Assembly (NCBI RefSeq): GCF_042752395.1
Contig: NZ_JBHYXZ010000015.1
Coordinates: 1-64,000 of the forward strand
DNA: 64,000 nucleotides
Direction of reading: 5' to 3'
Source: Actinosynnema sp042752395
GTDB taxonomy: Bacteria > Actinomycetota > Actinomycetes > Mycobacteriales > Pseudonocardiaceae
A program made the position numbers and the translations under genes. Of this stretch, positions 60,819-64,000 are shown piece by piece. Numbering within the stretch: position 1 is the stretch's first letter; each line of letters starts with the position of its first letter. Below the pieces are notes generated by a model, which saw only the letters and a list, made by a program, of their open reading frames with translations, ran no database searches and was not told where the DNA came from.

Positions 60819-61412
60819 TCACGCCATCGCGTCGAGCCGGTCCATCGTGTGCTGGATCAGGCTCACCAGCACCGTCTTGGCCGACTCGCGGTCCCGCGCG
60901 TCGCACAGCACCAGCGGGATCGCGGCGTCCACGTCCAGCGCCCGCCGCACCTCCTCGACCTCGTAGCTGTGCGCGCCCTCGAAGCAGTTCACCGCGATGA
61001 TGAACGGGATGCCGCGCCGCTCGAAGAAGTCGATCGACGGGAAGCTGCTGTCCAGCCGGCGCGTGTCGACCAGGATCACCGCGCCGATGGCGCCGTAGGC
61101 CAGCTCGTCCCACATGAACCAGAACCGGTTCTGGCCCGGGGTGCCGAACAGGTACAGCACCACCTCCGGGTTGATGGTGATGCGGCCGAAGTCGAGGGCG
61201 ACCGTGGTCGTCTCCTTGGCCTCCAGGCCCATCACGTCGTCGACGCCGACCCCGGCCTCGGTCAGCAGCTCCTCGGTGTGCAGCGGCGGTATCTCGCTGA
61301 CCGCGTTGACCATCGTCGTCTTCCCGGTGCCGAAGCCACCGGCGATGACGATCTTCACTGGGGTGGGGACGAGGAGTTCCCCACCCGGCCGCTCAGATTC
61401 CACGGACACCAT
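60819..61412 (-). CDS. conservon small GTPase (CvnD type)
   Basis: A 197-residue Ras/MglA-like GTPase. P-loop GGFGTGKTT, G3 TPGQNRF, and a degenerate G4 (VNCFEG instead of NKxD), all usual for CvnD. Works with the upstream roadblock (CvnB) and DUF742 (CvnC) proteins and the sensor kinase-like CvnA as a membrane switch complex related to eukaryotic G-protein systems. ATG at 61412 lies inside the DUF742 gene (20-base overlap). Confidence 0.9.
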   Translation of the reverse strand: MVSVESERPGGELLVPTPVKIVIAGGFGTGKTTMVNAVSEIPPLHTEELLTEAGVGVDDVMGLEAKETTTVALDFGRITINPEVVLYLFGTPGQNRFWFMWDELAYGAIGAVILVDTRRLDSSFPSIDFFERRGIPFIIAVNCFEGAHSYEVEEVRRALDVDAAIPLVLCDARDRESAKTVLVSLIQHTMDRLDAMA

Positions 61413-61764
61413 CCAACACCGCCTGGAGCAGGTTCCGGTCCGGCACTTGCGGGACTCGGGAGGGGTCTCGGATCACGACGTCACCGCGTTGGATGAGATC
61501 GCTCAACAACACCTTGACGACGACGAGCGGCACGTCGAGGTACGCGGCGACCTCCGCCACGGACAGCGGCCGCCGGCACAGCTCCATGATCTCCATGTGC
61601 TCGACCGACAGCGCGTCCGGGTCCGACGGGGAGGGCATCGCGCGCACCTGCGTCACCAGGTGCAGCTCCGGCCGCAACGGGCGCGTCCGACCGCGCACCA
61701 TCGCGTAGGGGCGGACCAGCGGGCCCGCGGCCTCGTCGTACCACCAGTCCTCGCGGCCGGCCAT
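61393..61764 (-). CDS. DUF742 protein (CvnC type)
   Basis: A 123-residue protein with the DUF742 winged-helix-like core (LSVEHMEIMELCRRPLSVAE, VAAYLDVPLVVVKVLLSDLI). ATG at 61764 overlaps the roadblock stop (ATGA). Third member of the conservon; believed to bridge the roadblock/GTPase pair and DNA or kinase, mechanism unknown. Confidence 0.9.
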   Translation of the reverse strand: MAGREDWWYDEAAGPLVRPYAMVRGRTRPLRPELHLVTQVRAMPSPSDPDALSVEHMEIMELCRRPLSVAEVAAYLDVPLVVVKVLLSDLIQRGDVVIRDPSRVPQVPDRNLLQAVLDGVRGI

Positions 61765-62201
61765 CAGGAAGACCTTCGCGCGGCGGGCAGGCTCGCGGCG
61801 GCCGTGCCGCGCGGCGCCGACGACAGGTACGTGCCGACGCGCTTGACGAGCATGTTCATCTCGTAGGCGATCATGCCCATGTCGGAGTCCTCTTCGCCCA
61901 GGACGGCCAGGCAGGCGCCGTGGCCGGCCGCGGTGACGAAGAGGTAGGCGTGCTCCATCTCGACGATGGTCTGCCGCACCGCGCCGCCGCCGAAGTGCCG
62001 TCCCGTGCCCCGGGCCAGGCTCTGGAACGCCGACGCCATGGCCGAGAGGTGGTCGGAGTCGTCCTTGGACAGCCCCGGCGAGCGCCCCAGCAGCAGACCG
62101 TCGGCCGAGAGGACCACCGCGTGCCGAGCTCCGACCACCCGGCTGACCAAGTCCTCCAACAACCAGTTCAGTTCGTTGTGCTGGCTGGTCATGTCGTTCA
62201 T
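61764..62201 (-). CDS. roadblock/LC7 domain protein (CvnB type)
   Basis: A 145-residue MglB-like protein (HAVVLSADGLLLGRSPGLSK, then DDSDHLSAMASAFQSLARG) that acts as GTPase-activating partner of CvnD. ATG at 62201 with GGAAAGG upstream, 41 bases after the kinase stop. Confidence 0.92.
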   Translation of the reverse strand: MNDMTSQHNELNWLLEDLVSRVVGARHAVVLSADGLLLGRSPGLSKDDSDHLSAMASAFQSLARGTGRHFGGGAVRQTIVEMEHAYLFVTAAGHGACLAVLGEEDSDMGMIAYEMNMLVKRVGTYLSSAPRGTAAASLPAARRSS

Positions 62202-62242
62202 CGGGTTGCCTTTCCGGTTTCCAGTCGTCCGGCCACTGCTGA

Positions 62243-64000
62243 TCAGGGTTCGAGGTCGTCGGCGGGTGTCCGCCTCGCGTCACGTGTACCCCGTTGGAAC
62301 GCCGACAGGCCCTTGCGGACCTTCTCGGCGGACTGCTGGGAATCGACCTCGGGGAGCGGTTCGGGCGAAGGGTGGAAATCGTTGCGCACCAACTGCGGCG
62401 CCAGGTTCTGCTGACGGCGCCTGCGTGGCAGTTCGGGGCGGTCCGCGCCGGCGGCCGGCCCCGGGTCCTCCGCGGGCCACTCGGTGGTCCGCTTCCGCTG
62501 CGGCAACTCCAACTCGCCGCTGCGCTGCGACAGGTCCAGCCCGCCGCTCAGTCGTTCGACCTCTGGAAGGGGATGTTCGTTGGCCGCGGCCTCGGCCTGG
62601 GCCCAGAACCCCTCCAGGTCTCGGGAACTGTCGGGAAACCTGGCGTCTCGCACTGAGTCGTCGCCCTGCTCCGGGATGTCGTGGAAGGTGCGGCGCGGGA
62701 GCTGGCGCGTCTCGGCGGGCTCCGTCGCCGTGGTGGGGCCCGCGACGATCGCGGACGGGATCAGCACGAGCGCCAGCGTGCCGCCGTAGGGCGACTCGCG
62801 CAGCTCGACGTGGATGCCGCGGCGGGCGGCCAGCCGGGCGACCACGAACAGGCCCAGCCGCGACTCGCCGCGCAGGCGCATCGCGTCGAACTCGGGCGGG
62901 TCGGCCAGCATCGCGTTGTGCTGCTCGCGGTCCTCGGGGTTGATGCCCAGGCCGTGGTCCTCGATCTCGACCACGATGCCCTGCGGGACCTCGCTGGCGT
63001 GCACCTGCACCTGGGAGCGGGGCGAGGAGAACGCGGTGGCGTTGTCCACCAGCTCGGCGATCAGGTGGATGGTGTCCGCGACGGCCGCGCCCACCAGCGC
63101 GGTCTCGGGCACCGGGTTCACCTTCACGCGGACGTACTGCTCGGTCTCGGCCACCGCGGCGCGCAGCACGTCGAGCAGGCGCACCGGCTTGCGCCACTGC
63201 CTGCCCGGCTGCTCGCCCGCGAGGATGATCAGGTTCTCGGCGTTGCGGCGGGCGCGGGTGGCGAGGTGGTCGAGCTGGAACAGCGCGTCGAGCTGCTCGG
63301 GGTTCTCCTCCTCGCGCTCCAGCTTGTCGAGGATCTTGAGCTGGCGGTGCACCAGGCCCTGGTTGCGGTGCGCGATGTCGAGGAAGACCCGGTTCACGCC
63401 CTCGCGCGCCTGGCTCTCCTTGACCGCCGCCGCGACGGCGGTGTACTGGGCGGCGTTGAACGCGTCGGCCACCTGGCCGATCTCGTCGCTGCCGTAGTCC
63501 AGCGGCGGCACCTCGACCTCGACGTCCACGTGCTTGCCCTCGCGGAGCCGGTCGACGATGTCGGGCAGCCGTTCGTGGGCCAGGGTCAGCGAGTCCTTCT
63601 TCAACGCCGCGAGCCGCGTGATCAGGGCCCGGTTGACCAGGCGGTTCGACGTGCGGATCGCGATCAGGATGCCGATGATCACGGCGAGCAGCGCGACCAG
63701 GCTGCCGATCAGCACGGTGCGGAACTTGCTCTCGCCGCGGGCCATGGTGACGCCCACCGCGCCGGACGCCTGCTCGCTGACCAGCGCGGTCAGCTCGTCG
63801 GAGATCGGGCCGCTGATGTTCTGCCAGTCCTGCAGCGACCCGGCGTTGGACGGCTTCGAGCCGTTCTGGATCAGCCTGCCCTCGAACTCGACCAGCCGCT
63901 TCCACTGGTCGCCCTCGATCATGAACTGGTAGTGCTCGCGCACCTCGGGGCGGGCGTAGGGCGCGATCGAGTCGTAGGCCGAGTGGTACGCGCCGACCAG
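62243..64000 (-). CDS. conservon sensor histidine kinase-like protein (CvnA type), 5' end outside the window
   Basis: At least 585 residues; the frame is open at the right edge, so the N-terminus and first membrane helix are missing. Visible: the end of a nitrate/nitrite-sensing-like (NIT) extracytoplasmic domain, a membrane helix (LIGSLVALLAVIIGILIAI), a HAMP-like linker, a dimerisation segment without a clear H-box (IAHRNQGLVHRQLKILDKLE), a HATPase domain with ELVDNATAFSS (N box) and GLG motif, and a long Arg/Pro-rich disordered tail. Such CvnA proteins bind ATP and may signal through the roadblock/GTPase rather than phosphotransfer. Confidence 0.9.
   Translation of the reverse strand: MVGAYHSAYDSIAPYARPEVREHYQFMIEGDQWKRLVEFEGRLIQNGSKPSNAGSLQDWQNISGPISDELTALVSEQASGAVGVTMARGESKFRTVLIGSLVALLAVIIGILIAIRTSNRLVNRALITRLAALKKDSLTLAHERLPDIVDRLREGKHVDVEVEVPPLDYGSDEIGQVADAFNAAQYTAVAAAVKESQAREGVNRVFLDIAHRNQGLVHRQLKILDKLEREEENPEQLDALFQLDHLATRARRNAENLIILAGEQPGRQWRKPVRLLDVLRAAVAETEQYVRVKVNPVPETALVGAAVADTIHLIAELVDNATAFSSPRSQVQVHASEVPQGIVVEIEDHGLGINPEDREQHNAMLADPPEFDAMRLRGESRLGLFVVARLAARRGIHVELRESPYGGTLALVLIPSAIVAGPTTATEPAETRQLPRRTFHDIPEQGDDSVRDARFPDSSRDLEGFWAQAEAAANEHPLPEVERLSGGLDLSQRSGELELPQRKRTTEWPAEDPGPAAGADRPELPRRRRQQNLAPQLVRNDFHPSPEPLPEVDSQQSAEKVRKGLSAFQRGTRDARRTPADDLEP

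Overview
The window is high-GC DNA with many GTG and TTG starts and dense 4-base gene overlaps. It is a scaffolded draft assembly of an actinomycete. The mycobacterial-type PIM lipid genes (pgsA, patA, pimA), a conservon (sensor kinase, roadblock, DUF742, GTPase), two XRE/DUF5753 regulators (one with a DUF397 partner), an EF-G2 and a DMATS-type prenyltransferase point to Pseudonocardiales (Saccharothrix/Lentzea/Actinosynnema-like). The family placement is inference; no rRNA or tRNA gene was seen.

Layout. 0-8.6 kb: methionine gamma-lyase-like enzyme plus permease with a divergent Lrp regulator; acyl-CoA oxidase; azlCD with a divergent XRE-cupin regulator; an orphan antitoxin-like gene; pdxS. 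8.9-16 kb: EF-G2, then beta-alanine/malonate-semialdehyde catabolism (aminotransferase and MmsA) with a divergent PucR regulator. 16-22.5 kb: secreted serine protease, LysR regulator, and an RDD protein coupled to a membrane NACHT NTPase. 22.7-27.4 kb: a reductive pyrimidine catabolism operon (NCS1 transporter, carbamoyl-beta-alanine amidohydrolase, dihydropyrimidinase, LLM oxidoreductase), whose products feed the aminotransferase and MmsA about 10 kb away. 27.6-30 kb: small regulators and unknowns. 30.1-43.1 kb: the thrS-HIT-pgsA-patA-pimA-NUDIX block known from mycobacteria, here split by about 6 kb that carries an XRE regulator, a sigma/anti-sigma pair and a three-gene operon of a stand-alone adenylation enzyme, a membrane flavoprotein and a crotonase. 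43.2-44.9 kb: HTH/Clp-N operon and an unknown membrane protein. 44.9-51.6 kb: an ethanolamine or related amine catabolic cluster using gamma-glutamylation (permease, GS-like ligase, PuuD-like hydrolase, ALDH, SDR, FadR regulator). 51.9-57.7 kb: CAP protein, a NACHT-LRR protein, a beta-lactamase-like hydrolase and 3-hydroxybutyryl-CoA dehydrogenase. 58.1-60.6 kb: tryptophan prenyltransferase plus tryptophanase-like lyase. 60.8-64 kb: conservon, running off the right edge.

Assembly quality matters here. Six N-runs (7596, 27515, 35696, 49009, 51644, 60708) are flanked by homopolymer or GT-rich junk. At 27.5 kb and 49 kb the contig ends overlap, so material is duplicated rather than missing. A degraded Nextera-like adapter sits at 48971-49002, and two gaps coincide with strong hairpins between convergent genes. 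The GS-like gene and the anti-sigma gene are therefore broken only by assembly.

The most unusual native signals are: arrays of a 22-nt repeat at 11160-11291 and, as an inverted pair, at 40321-40510; the adenylation/membrane-flavoprotein/crotonase operon; a sigma factor gene whose only well-placed start is ATC; and two different NACHT proteins.
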